A DNA stretch of 64,000 nt from Flexivirga meconopsidis. GTDB taxonomy: Bacteria > Actinomycetota > Actinomycetes > Actinomycetales > Dermatophilaceae. Both the position numbers and the translations under genes were made by a program. The stretch is taken from the NCBI RefSeq assembly GCF_026162425.1, contig NZ_JAOBQJ010000003.1:186001-250000 (forward strand), given 5' to 3'. This document shows positions 49,287 to 59,392 of this stretch, piece by piece (within the stretch, counting starts at the first letter, position 1; each line of letters starts with the position of its first letter). The notes below the pieces were generated by a model. That model made no database searches. It was not told where the DNA came from and saw only the letters and a list, made by a program, of their open reading frames with translations.

Positions 49287-50788
49287 ACGGGGTCGACGCT
49301 CTGAAGAGCGGCCAGGCCGACCGAGAAGCCCGCTCCCAGCAAGATCCCGCCTCGGGCGACACCTATATCGTCGCCGTTGGCGTACTGGTCATCGGCGCGA
49401 TGTTGGTCTCGTCGGTAGCGCGAGGGTTCGCGCTGAAGGCAGACGTTCTGGTCCCCGTTGCCGGTTGGTTTCCGTGGATGCTGACTGTCGCGTGGATGGC
49501 CGGGATACTGCAGTTATGTCGTGCGCTCGGTCCCGCGTTCGCCGGGCGTGATTATGTCCGGTGGGTCCTCCCAACCCCTATTGACCGGGCTCGGGTGCTA
49601 CGCCGGAACTTCTGGTTGACCAGCACGATCTGTGCGGCGCTCGGCGCGTTGGGGGGCGTCGTCGTGCTCATAGCCGCGATGCCCACGGGAGTAACGCTCA
49701 CCGCTGGGATTTTGGCCCCACTGGTCGGAGCAGCGGCAGGGCTAGCACTCCATCAGTTAGCGTTGTTCGGCCAGCAGCGCTGGCTGACGCCCGGGCGCAC
49801 CCGAAACCTCGCCGGTGCTCTGCTGGTAGCGGCTTGCGTCCTCGCGACGATCGGAATCAGACGCCGCACAGGGCTTGAGTTGCCGCCTCCAGGGACTGTC
49901 ATCGTCGCCACCGTGGGCGTGATCGTCCTGCTGATCTATGGGTGGTCGCTGACCCAAACACGCAACTGGTTGCGTCGCATTCCAGTGTCGCGCCTTATTC
50001 CAGGTGGAGACCTGTCGGCGGCGGTCTCCGGGTCAGCGATCATGCTCGATGCGGAACTTCTGACCATCCGCTCCGACCGACAGCTGTTGCGGCAGCACGC
50101 GTCCTTCGCCATGCGAGCGAACGTCGGGCCCACTCTGCTCGGCTTCGTTGTCCGCGACCTCACCGGATGCGTCCGGCGTTGGACCGTTGTGGCATCGCGG
50201 CTGGCGCTAGTGCCGGGAGTATGGGTTGTTGGCTCAATATTCGGCCCCAGTATGGGTGCGTTCTGCTGCGCGGCGGTCACATACGTCGTCGCGTCCACAG
50301 CAGGATCAAAGTTGCGCACCTGGCTTGGGTCCAGTGCACTGTGGCGAGTGTTTCCCCAGCATCCGACAAAAATTACCGTTGCGCTGCTGGCCGTACCGGC
50401 AGTGGCCGCCGTCGGGACCGGCCTACTAAGCGCAGTGGGTGGCGGCACAAAGGCGGACGTCGGTATCGCAGTCGGCCTTGCAGCAACCGCGGCAATCGTG
50501 CGCAGAACGTACCGCCCACCGTTGACGATGGGGGCCATGATCGCCTCCCCAGCCGGACCTGTACCGGTGGGTCTGATGCTCAACGTGTCGTACGGTATCG
50601 ACCTGCTAGTCGTCTGTGCGGCGTTCAGCGTTGTCTCTAACGGTGTCAGCGCTGCGATATGCGCGGCTACTTGTCTCGCATGGACCGCGTACCGCGCACT
50701 CCCGGGTGGGATCAAACGACCAGTTTTCCGTAGGGCCCGTGACAGATTCCTTCGGATGGGACTGGGCACCGCTCCGAGGCGCCGGTAG
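49283..50788 (+). CDS. Large polytopic membrane protein, probable ABC-2-like permease (501 aa)
   Basis: About twelve predicted helices (VAVGVLVIGAMLVSSVARGF, WMLTVAWMAGILQLCRALGP and so on). A cytoplasmic segment VLPTPIDRARVLRRNFW resembles the 'LPxxR' coupling region of ABC-2-type exporters of bacteriocins and antibiotics. A long central soluble stretch (about 240-290) is unusual. GTG 49283 overlaps the ATPase stop, so the ATPase/permease pair is coupled. Likely exports or expels the cassette's peptide; inference from gene order. Confidence 0.75.
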   Translation: MNGVDALKSGQADREARSQQDPASGDTYIVAVGVLVIGAMLVSSVARGFALKADVLVPVAGWFPWMLTVAWMAGILQLCRALGPAFAGRDYVRWVLPTPIDRARVLRRNFWLTSTICAALGALGGVVVLIAAMPTGVTLTAGILAPLVGAAAGLALHQLALFGQQRWLTPGRTRNLAGALLVAACVLATIGIRRRTGLELPPPGTVIVATVGVIVLLIYGWSLTQTRNWLRRIPVSRLIPGGDLSAAVSGSAIMLDAELLTIRSDRQLLRQHASFAMRANVGPTLLGFVVRDLTGCVRRWTVVASRLALVPGVWVVGSIFGPSMGAFCCAAVTYVVASTAGSKLRTWLGSSALWRVFPQHPTKITVALLAVPAVAAVGTGLLSAVGGGTKADVGIAVGLAATAAIVRRTYRPPLTMGAMIASPAGPVPVGLMLNVSYGIDLLVVCAAFSVVSNGVSAAICAATCLAWTAYRALPGGIKRPVFRRARDRFLRMGLGTAPRRR

Positions 50789-50814
50789 TCGCGCCATCAG
50801 CAGGGGCGTAATCC

Positions 50815-51592
50815 GGTCAACTAACTGTGATGTCCAGGCACGTTGGTCAGTCGGCTGATGGGTGAGCGTCCTGCGATTGCGGAGTGGGCTCGATGGTGAT
50901 TGTCGAAGATCGCGGTTTCTTTCTTCTCGGCACGCTGGATCTCGGCGTAGGCGACGCGGGAGTGGTCGTCGATCACGGTGTGTACGAAGGCTGTGCCGAT
51001 GTTGGGGTGGCCTGTGGTGGTACGCCCGGTGCGCAATGCGGTGGTGGCCTTGTTTTTGTCGCCCTGCTGCTTGTCGACGTAGCGCCAGCCGCCGCCGTCA
51101 GGGATGTTGCCGAACTTGGTGACATCGACGTGGATCAAGGACCCGGGGTGGGATGCTCGTAACGCCGCAGCGGTTCGCCGGTGACGCGGTCGATGCTGCA
51201 GAGGCGGTTGATCCGGCACCGGGTCAGCACAGCGTGAACCGTCGAGGCCGGCACGCCGGTGCGGCCGGCGATCTGGACCGGGCCCAGGCGCTTGCGCCAC
51301 CGCAGCCGCACAATCTGGCGCTTCACGTGCTCAGGGGTCTTGTTTGGGCAGCGCCGTGGCCGCGAACTGCGGTCGACCATTCCGGCTGGCCCTTCGGACC
51401 GGTAGCGGTCGGCTCACTTCTTCGCGGTCTTCGACGCGACCATGAACATCTTCGCTGCCGCGGCGTAGGTCCACCTGTCGTCGACGATCAGCCGCGCGAG
51501 GCGCAAACGAGTGCGTGAGGTCAGGGTCGCGTTAACGTGGGACATGCAGGCCTCCTGGTCTGTGAAGCGGTGAACTAGACAGCTCCACTTCA
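50815..51592. mobile_element. IS481-type insertion sequence remnant
   Basis: Boundaries are approximate. On the minus strand the transposase is preceded by TGTGAAGTGGAGCTGTCTAG (complement of about 51575-51594), which looks like an IS end; a matching end at the left side is not clear, so that end may be lost. It directly follows the peptide/ABC cassette and precedes dnaK regulatory DNA. Confidence 0.6.
50821..51545 (-). pseudogene. IS481-family transposase, decayed
   Basis: From ATG 51545: SHVNATLTSRTRLRLARLI, an HTH region ending at SKTAKK, then an in-frame TGA where Trp is expected. The frame resumes with ADRYRSEGPAGMVDRSSRPR and RRYEHPTPG, shifts frame, and continues SLIHVDVTKFGNIPDGGGWR (DDE core) and VIDDHSRVAYAEI. 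An internal deletion then joins KETAIF directly to DNHHRAHSAIAGRSPISRL. So it carries one nonsense codon, one frameshift and one deletion and cannot encode active enzyme. Confidence 0.9.
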
Positions 51593-51716
51593 CAGCCGGA
51601 GGCCTTCACCTGTCAGCGCGACTCACCGGCGGGAGTCGAGACAACCTCCCTGGACATCACAGACACCGGATCCGAACAAATTGTCCGCCGAGCCGGGAAT
51701 GATCCGGCCCACCCCA

Positions 51717-51741
51717 AAGTTGAGCCTAGTAAGCGCAACTT
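51717..51741. promoter_or_regulatory. HAIR-like inverted repeat, distal copy
   Basis: AAGTTGAGC and GCGCAACTT flank seven bases: the same spacing as the HspR operator HAIR (CTTGAGT-N7-ACTCAAG) with several departures from consensus but strong internal symmetry. Confidence 0.5.
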
Positions 51742-51775
51742 TTGCCGAAGGGTTTGACAAGCCGCCGAGACAAGA

Positions 51776-51796
51776 GTTGAGTCGGATGCAGTCAAC
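51776..51796. promoter_or_regulatory. HAIR operator (HspR box) of dnaK
   Basis: GTTGAGT, seven bases, AGTCAAC: close to the HAIR consensus CTTGAGT-N7-ACTCAAG. A -35-like TTGACA (51754-51759) lies upstream so that the -10 would overlap the left arm, fitting repression by HspR, encoded by the last gene of this operon. Confidence 0.75.
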
Positions 51797-51882
51797 CTTC
51801 GCCCCTGGCGACGGAGACCGTCCCGGCGAAGTGGCATCCGACATACCAAGACCGAAAACCGAGAACCAAGGGAGACATCGAT

Positions 51883-53784
<1,902 letters not shown>

Positions 53785-53787
53785 TCA

Positions 53788-53833
53788 CCCCACAAAGCTC
53801 TCCGCTCGTTCCTCGCTCCGATGCTTTGCGGGG
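53788..53833 (+). terminator. Hairpin in the dnaK-grpE spacer
   Basis: CCCCACAAAGC pairs with GCTTTGCGGGG (10 of 11) around a 24-base loop. It lies three bases after the dnaK stop and ends ten bases before grpE. It may attenuate downstream transcription or protect the dnaK mRNA end, so that dnaK is made in excess of grpE. Confidence 0.5.
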
Positions 53834-53842
53834 GCCCCGATC

Positions 53843-54487
53843 ATGACCGACCCGACCCAGGGTCCCCGCCCGGGCTCCTCTGCGGAGGAGCCCGGCGGGC
53901 GGCGCCCCGAGGAAGAGGAGCAGACCGGTCCGGTGATCCGCGACAAGCGGCGCATCGACGAGAACGGTGAGTTGCGCGAATCCCCCTCAGACGCAACGCA
54001 GTCCACGGAGGCCGGCAGCGATGCCGGCGCCCCGGGCGCGGGTGAGGGTGAGCACCCGGACTCCGTCCTCGCGGCCGAACGGCTCGCCGACCTGCAGCGT
54101 CTGCAGGCCGAATACGTCAACTACAAGCGACGGGTCGATCGGGACCGCGAAGCCAACAAGGATGCTGCGACCGCACGTGTGGTCGAGGGGATCCTGCCGG
54201 TGCTCGACGACATCTACTTGTCCCGCCAGCACGGGGACCTCGACGGCACGCCCTTCGAGAAGATCGCCGACAAGCTGCAGTCCGCGCTGACCAAGCTCGG
54301 ACTCACGCCGTTCGGTGAGGTGGGCGAGGCCTTCGATCCGGCCCAGCACGAGGCACTCATGCACATCGAGGCCGAGGTGCCGGAGGGCTCCGAGGGGACC
54401 ACCGTCGTCCAGGTCATGCAGCCGGGCTACCGGCTGGGTGAGCGCATCATCCGTCCGGCTCGCGTTGCCGTCGCGGATCCGTCCTGA
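53843..54487 (+). CDS. grpE: Nucleotide exchange factor GrpE
   Basis: 214-aa DnaK cofactor that releases ADP. An acidic, disordered N-terminus (1-75) is followed by the coiled-coil helix (LAAERLADLQRLQAEYVNYKRRVDRDREANKDAATARVVEGILPVLDD) and the beta-domain with GEAFDPAQHEALM and VVQVMQPGYRLGERIIRPARVAV. No good ribosome-binding site before ATG 53843, but a hairpin closes right upstream. Second gene of the operon. Confidence 0.95.
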   Translation: MTDPTQGPRPGSSAEEPGGRRPEEEEQTGPVIRDKRRIDENGELRESPSDATQSTEAGSDAGAPGAGEGEHPDSVLAAERLADLQRLQAEYVNYKRRVDRDREANKDAATARVVEGILPVLDDIYLSRQHGDLDGTPFEKIADKLQSALTKLGLTPFGEVGEAFDPAQHEALMHIEAEVPEGSEGTTVVQVMQPGYRLGERIIRPARVAVADPS

Positions 54488-54496
54488 GGCAGCCCC

Positions 54497-54557
54497 AAGT
54501 CGAATTGATCGAGTGGGGGAGTTGCTTTACGTGAATTCCCCACTCGATCAACGACTT
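54497..54557 (+). repeat. Long hairpin in the grpE-dnaJ spacer
   Basis: Left arm AAGTCGAATTGATCGAGTGG with further G's and right arm CCCCACTCGATCAACGACTT pair over about 20 bp with a 2-base bulge and a loop of about 18 bases. It fills nearly the entire 88-bp spacer, ending before the AGGAG of dnaJ. Words AAGTCG and GAGTG also occur in the other intergenic repeats. Confidence 0.65.
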
Positions 54558-54575
54558 TCATGAAGGAGCGAGTGC

Positions 54576-55607
54576 ATGGCTAGTCAGGACTGGCTGGAGA
54601 AGGACTTCTACAACATTCTCGGCGTCCCTCAGGACGCCTCCGAGGCCGACATCAAGAAGGCCTATCGCAAGCTGGCACGCAAGTGGCACCCCGACCAGAA
54701 CCCTGGCGACGAAGCCGCGGAGCAGAAGTTCAAGGACATCGGCGAGGCGAACTCGGTGCTGTCCGACCCGGACAAACGCCAGGAGTACGACCAGCTGCGT
54801 CAGATGGTTAGCGGCGGTGCCCGATTCACTGCCGGCGGCCCTGGCGGCGCCGGTGCCGGTGGCGGCTTTGAGGATCTCTTCGGTTCGATGTTCGGTGGCG
54901 GCGGCCAGAACGTCCGCTTCTCGACCGGCGGACCAGGTGCGGGCGAGCAGATCAACCTCGACGACATTCTCGGCGCCTTCGGCGGCGGGGGCGGCGCGTC
55001 ATACGGCTCGCCGTATGGCGGGGGCTACGGCGGGTATGCCGCCGGCCCCCGCAAGGGCGCCGACCTCGAGGCACGCACGACGCTGAGCTTCCGAGATGCC
55101 GCGGCGGGCGAGACCGTCGAGCTGCGCGCAGCCGACGGACAGGTCATCAAGACCCGAATCCCGGCTGGTGTCAAGGATGGTCAGACAATCCGGTTGCGCG
55201 GCAAAGGGCAGCCCAGCCCCAACGGTGGCCAGCCGGGCGACCTGCTGTTGCACGTGACGGTGCTGCCGCACCCGGTGTACGGCAGGGAGGGTGACAACCT
55301 GACGGTGGAGCTGCCCGTCACCTTCGCCGAGGCGGCGCTGGGTGCCACGGTGACCGTGCCGACGATGGACGGCAAGGGCGTCAAGGTGAAGATCAAGCCG
55401 GGCACCCCGTCGGGGCGCAAGCTGCGGGTCAAGGGACGCGGCATCAAGACCAAGTCGGGCACCGGCGACCTGATCGCCACCGTCCAGGTGGTCGTCCCGG
55501 AAGAGCTCACCGATGAGACGCGCGAGGCCGTTGAGAAGTTGGCCGCGCACGACCGCCAGCAAGGCACCGATCCACGAGCGGAGATGACGGCGAAAGCTGC
55601 GTCATGA
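54576..55607 (+). CDS. dnaJ: DnaJ-type co-chaperone without zinc finger
   Basis: 343-aa J-protein. J domain residues 10-75 with the HPD motif in [11 protein letters not shown], a Gly/Phe-rich linker (about 85-165, very Gly-rich), and two DnaJ C-terminal beta-domains ([22 protein letters not shown] and [25 protein letters not shown]). No CxxCxGxG zinc-finger repeats are present, so it is CbpA-like in architecture, although it occupies the dnaJ position of the operon. AGGAG precedes ATG 54576. The stop overlaps hspR (ATGA). Confidence 0.93.
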   Translation: MASQDWLEKDFYNILGVPQDASEADIKKAYRKLARKWHPDQNPGDEAAEQKFKDIGEANSVLSDPDKRQEYDQLRQMVSGGARFTAGGPGGAGAGGGFEDLFGSMFGGGGQNVRFSTGGPGAGEQINLDDILGAFGGGGGASYGSPYGGGYGGYAAGPRKGADLEARTTLSFRDAAAGETVELRAADGQVIKTRIPAGVKDGQTIRLRGKGQPSPNGGQPGDLLLHVTVLPHPVYGREGDNLTVELPVTFAEAALGATVTVPTMDGKGVKVKIKPGTPSGRKLRVKGRGIKTKSGTGDLIATVQVVVPEELTDETREAVEKLAAHDRQQGTDPRAEMTAKAAS

Positions 55608-56047
55608 CAACGAGATCGGGTGCAAGCACATCCGACGACGCGCCGGTCTACGCAATCTCGGCGGCGGCGAAGCTCGCCGGCATCCACGCGCAGACCCTGC
55701 GTCAGTACGACCGCCTCGGGATCGTGACTCCGTCACGGGCCCGGGGCGGTGGTCGTCGTTACTCGGTGCGTGACCTGGAGTTGTTGCGGGAGGTGCAGCG
55801 GCTCTCCCAGGAGGAGGGTGTTTCGCTCGCCGGCATCCGCCGCATCCTGGAGCTGGAGCACCAGATCGACGCGTTGCAGTCCCGTGTCGGCGAGCTTATG
55901 GACCAGGTCGAGCGGATGCGGGACGACCGCGGCGCCCGGGTCTTCGCCGCCGGTCCGGACGGTCAGATCACCGCCCTCCGCCCGGGTGAGCGTGTCCCCG
56001 CCAGCCGTGCGGAACGAGCCCTCGTGGTGTGGCGCCAGCGCGGCTGA
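55604..56047 (+). CDS. hspR: Heat-shock repressor HspR (MerR family)
   Basis: 147-aa repressor that binds HAIR operators with DnaK as co-repressor. MerR-type helix-turn-helix: [53 protein letters not shown], then a coiled coil ([26 protein letters not shown]) and a C-terminal tail with [24 protein letters not shown] overlap with dnaJ. Closes the autoregulated dnaK-grpE-dnaJ-hspR operon. Confidence 0.95.
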   Translation: MTTRSGASTSDDAPVYAISAAAKLAGIHAQTLRQYDRLGIVTPSRARGGGRRYSVRDLELLREVQRLSQEEGVSLAGIRRILELEHQIDALQSRVGELMDQVERMRDDRGARVFAAGPDGQITALRPGERVPASRAERALVVWRQRG

Positions 56048-56324
56048 AACCCGCAGGATGCGCAGGCCGTCGGCTCGTCGGCTGCATTGACTGTGCCGCG
56101 AATCGCCGCTGCGGTCATACAACTGCGAGGAAGTCTCGGCAGAGAGCGCACGACACGTCTTCCGGGCAAAGTGATCGGATGTACGGACGGTAACGGGTGG
56201 GACCTATCCGGGCAGGGACTCCCGAATTATGCGGAGCAGTACGAGCTTTCCCGTTTCGTGGACAGCGGTTGCTTCAAGTGTTAGCTTTCCAACATCGTGA
56301 GAGATCCGATCTTTGGGAGAGCTG

Positions 56325-57563
56325 GTGCAACCGAGGACTCGTCGTACTGCCGCCATAGCAGTGCTGGCCTGTGTCGCCGGCTCCGCGGTCGCCGGCTGCT
56401 CGACGAACGCCAACGGCCAGGTGCACGACAACCGGGTGACCTGGTCGATGTGGGGCGGGGGCAGCGCCGACCTGGCGGTCTGGCAACAGGTGATCAATCA
56501 GGTGCGCACCAGCACCGGCACCACGCTGGAGTTGCGGATGGCGCCGTTCGCGAACTACTTCACCAAGGTCGGCACCCAAATGTCGGCGGACAACGCGGCC
56601 TGCATTGTGTCGATGCAGAGTCTGCGCATCGGAGCGTTCACACCGGGGCTGCTCCCGCTGGACGACCTGATTGCCAAAACGGGCTTCGACATCGGTGCGT
56701 TCGACAAATCCGTCCAGCAGGGTCTGACCGCCGATGGCAAGACCTACGCGATCGCGTATGACGTCGGCCCGCTGGTGATGCTCTACAACAAGGACCGCTT
56801 CGCCGCGGCTGGAGTCGCCGAGCCGAAGGCAGGGTGGACGATGGACGACTTCACGTCCGCGGCGCGCAAACTGACGGCCGGCGGGAAGTACGGCTTCGTC
56901 GCTGCGCCCGGCGATGTCTACATGCTGCCGATGATCTACAGCAAGACCGGCGGCTTGCCGGCGAAGGACGGGCAGCTGCAGCTGACCACACCCGCGATGA
57001 AGCGCGGTTTCGCGTGGTATTCGGACCTGGTCCGGAAGGAGAAGGTCGCACCTCCCCTGGCCGGCGTCGACCTCGCCTTCGCCACGGCGGAGTTCATCAA
57101 CGGAAACGCTGCCATGGCGGTCGACGGACCCTGGGACGTGCTGAGCGTGCGTGACCAGGCCAAGTTCAAGGTCGGTATGGCGCCGATCCCGGCCGGTCCG
57201 AATGGCTCCCGAACTCTTTCTGCCGGTTCAGGATTCGGCATTTCGAAGAACTGCACGGACCCCGAGAAGGCGTTCCGGGCGATCGCCGCCATGACCTCCA
57301 CCGAGACGCTGACCTACCTCGCGAAGCAGGGACGGGCGCTCCCCGCCCGCACAGCGGCACAATCCGCGTGGTTCGACAATGTGAAGATCGACGGCGCCGA
57401 GCAGACGATCCGGGCCGCAAGCGCCACCGCCACCCCGCTGCGCACGACGGCCGACTGGGCGAACGTCAGCAACCTGCTCTACCAGTTCGGGGTCGGGGCG
57501 TTCAACGGCTCATCCAGTCCGCAGCAGGTGCTCCAGGACGTGCAGGCGGCAGGTGACCGGTGA
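56325..57563 (+). CDS. ABC sugar transporter, substrate-binding lipoprotein
   Basis: 412-aa family 1 (MalE/UgpB-like) binding protein anchored by the lipobox SAVAGC. WSMWGGGSADLAVWQQVINQV opens the mature part; PKAGWTMDDFTSAARKLT and the hydrophobic EFINGNAAMAVDGPWDVL are family landmarks. Probably binds fucosides or fucose, judged from the GH29 and fuconate genes downstream. GTG 56325 with GGGAG five bases before it; TTG 56313 is an alternative. A weak inverted repeat TGTT-N8-AACA (56279-56294) upstream may be an operator. The 277 bp from hspR to here contain no gene I can support. Confidence 0.88.
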   Translation: MQPRTRRTAAIAVLACVAGSAVAGCSTNANGQVHDNRVTWSMWGGGSADLAVWQQVINQVRTSTGTTLELRMAPFANYFTKVGTQMSADNAACIVSMQSLRIGAFTPGLLPLDDLIAKTGFDIGAFDKSVQQGLTADGKTYAIAYDVGPLVMLYNKDRFAAAGVAEPKAGWTMDDFTSAARKLTAGGKYGFVAAPGDVYMLPMIYSKTGGLPAKDGQLQLTTPAMKRGFAWYSDLVRKEKVAPPLAGVDLAFATAEFINGNAAMAVDGPWDVLSVRDQAKFKVGMAPIPAGPNGSRTLSAGSGFGISKNCTDPEKAFRAIAAMTSTETLTYLAKQGRALPARTAAQSAWFDNVKIDGAEQTIRAASATATPLRTTADWANVSNLLYQFGVGAFNGSSSPQQVLQDVQAAGDR

Positions 57564-58504
57564 TGGCGCACGTAACGCAGACACGCGAGCCGCGCGCAAA
57601 GCGGCCTGCGACGCCGCTTCGATCCGGCCGCGAGGCCGGGACGCCATACCCGACAGTGGCAAGCTTCCTCAGCCCGAGCCTTATCGGACTGGCGGTCTTC
57701 ACGCTCCTGCCGATCGCGATGGCGCTCGTCATGGCGTTCTTCGACTGGCCGGCGTTCGGCTCGCGCTCCTTCATCGGGCTCGACAACTTCCGCTCCCTCG
57801 CAGGAGACCCGGTCTTTCGCGCCGCCGTGCGCAACACCCTTGTGTTCGTTGTGCTTTACGTGCCGCTCAACATCGTGGTCTCGATGGTGCTCGCGGCGTG
57901 GATGTCACCGCGGATCCGCGGGCGGCAGTTCCTACGGGTGTTGTTCTTCCTCCCGGTCATCACCCCGATGGTCGCCAATGCGGTCGTATGGCGGCTGCTC
58001 TACCAGCCGGGTGGCAGCATCGACGGCACGTGGGAATGGCTCACCGGATCACACGCGCCAAACTTCCTCGGCGATGCATCGTGGGCGATGGTCGCCGTTG
58101 TAGTGATGAGCGTGTGGCAAGGCTTCGGCTACAACATGATCGTCTTCTCGGCCGCCATCGAGGCTGTGCCCGAGTCGGTCACCGAGGCTGCTCGGATCGA
58201 CGGTGCAGGACCGGTCCGGACGTTCTTCTCCGTAGTGCTGCCGATGATTTCGCCGGCGATCTTCTTCGCCACCACCATGACCGTCATCACCTCGATGCAG
58301 GTCTTCGTCCAGCCGTTCCTGCTCACCGGTGGCGGTCCGGGCACGGCGACCGAAACGCTGGTCATGTACATCTATCAGGCCGGGTTCTCCAGCTTCTCCC
58401 TTGGCTTGGCGTCCGCCGCGAGTTGGGTCCTGCTGGTCATCGTGCTCGGTCTGACCGCGGTGCAGTTCCGCGCACAACGCCGGTGGGTGAGCTATGACGT
58501 CTGA
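57560..58504 (+). CDS. ABC sugar transporter permease (MalF-like)
   Basis: 314-aa inner-membrane subunit with about six helices. The cytoplasmic EAA loop is VPESVTEAARIDGAGPVRTFFSVVLPMISP, which docks the ATPase. Polar N-terminal extension. GTG 57560 overlaps the binding-protein stop (GTGA), with ATG 57563 as alternative. The operon encodes no ATPase; a shared MsiK-like ATPase encoded elsewhere is expected, as is common for actinobacterial sugar importers. Confidence 0.9.
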   Translation: MMAHVTQTREPRAKRPATPLRSGREAGTPYPTVASFLSPSLIGLAVFTLLPIAMALVMAFFDWPAFGSRSFIGLDNFRSLAGDPVFRAAVRNTLVFVVLYVPLNIVVSMVLAAWMSPRIRGRQFLRVLFFLPVITPMVANAVVWRLLYQPGGSIDGTWEWLTGSHAPNFLGDASWAMVAVVVMSVWQGFGYNMIVFSAAIEAVPESVTEAARIDGAGPVRTFFSVVLPMISPAIFFATTMTVITSMQVFVQPFLLTGGGPGTATETLVMYIYQAGFSSFSLGLASAASWVLLVIVLGLTAVQFRAQRRWVSYDV

Positions 58505-59351
58505 GGTCAGATCGGCGAAAATCCGTGCCTGGTCGGCGCGTTCGGTGGTTTCGCACGTCGCGCTCTACCTGGTCGCGCTGATCTTCGCCGCGCCGCTCAT
58601 CCTCATGGTCGCGACGTCGCTGAAGCCGGCAGACGAGGTCTTCACGTCGCCGCCGCAGCTACTCGGCTCGAGCATCCGCTGGCAGAACTACGCGGACGTC
58701 TTCAGCTTCATGCCGTTCCAGCGGTACATCCTCAACAGCTTTCTGGTGGCCGCCATCGGCACGGTCGTCGTGCTGGTTGCCTCGAGCCTGTCGGCCTACG
58801 CCTTCGCCCGGCTGCGCTGGGCCGGGCGGGACTCGGTGTTCTTGCTCTTCCTCGCGACCCTGATGATCCCTCAGGAGGTGCTGGTCGTCCCGATGTTCCT
58901 GTTGATGCAGTGGTTCGGCTGGATCGACAGCTTCCAATCCCTCATCTTCCCGTGGGCTTTCACCGCATTCGGCACGTTTCTGCTGCGGCAGTTCTTCCTC
59001 ACCGTGCCGCGGGAGCTGGATGAGGCCGCTCGACTCGACGGCGCCGGCGTGTGGCGCACCTTCTGGAGCGTCATCCTGCCGCTGTCGCGTTCGTCGATCG
59101 CGGTGCTGGCGGTGTTCACCTTCATCGCCTACTGGAACAGCTATCTGTGGCCGCTGATCATCATCGACAGCACCGACACGATGTCGACGGTCCCGCTGGG
59201 GCTCAGTCTGTTCGTCGGCCAGCAGGGCACGTTCTGGAACCTCATCATGGCCGCATCGGTCGTGTCGATGGCACCGACCATCCTGCTGCTCATCCTGCTC
59301 CAGCGGCACCTTCTGCGGGGCATCGCGACATCCGGCCTCGGCGGGCGATGA
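58494..59351 (+). CDS. ABC sugar transporter permease (MalG-like)
   Basis: 285-aa second permease, about six helices, EAA loop VPRELDEAARLDGAGVWRTFWSVILPLSRS. C-terminal end LLQRHLLRGIATSGLGG is typical of MalG subunits (QRxxxxGxxxGxxK-like). ATG 58494 lies 11 bases inside the previous gene with GGTGAG upstream. The stop is close to the fucosidase start. Confidence 0.9.
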   Translation: MTSEVRSAKIRAWSARSVVSHVALYLVALIFAAPLILMVATSLKPADEVFTSPPQLLGSSIRWQNYADVFSFMPFQRYILNSFLVAAIGTVVVLVASSLSAYAFARLRWAGRDSVFLLFLATLMIPQEVLVVPMFLLMQWFGWIDSFQSLIFPWAFTAFGTFLLRQFFLTVPRELDEAARLDGAGVWRTFWSVILPLSRSSIAVLAVFTFIAYWNSYLWPLIIIDSTDTMSTVPLGLSLFVGQQGTFWNLIMAASVVSMAPTILLLILLQRHLLRGIATSGLGGR

Positions 59352-59392
59352 GCCCGCATCGACTCCCATCCAACACAGAAGGAGACGTCTTC

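Noticed and set aside
48093-50788. Assigning the peptide cassette to daptides, lanthipeptides or lasso peptides
   Set aside because: No aminotransferase/dehydrogenase, lanthionine synthetase, or B/C maturation proteins are present, and the peptide lacks Cys, so none of these named classes fits.
56087-56284. 65-codon frame between hspR and the sugar-binding protein
   Set aside because: No ribosome-binding site, atypical composition, and it covers the place where the operon promoter should be.
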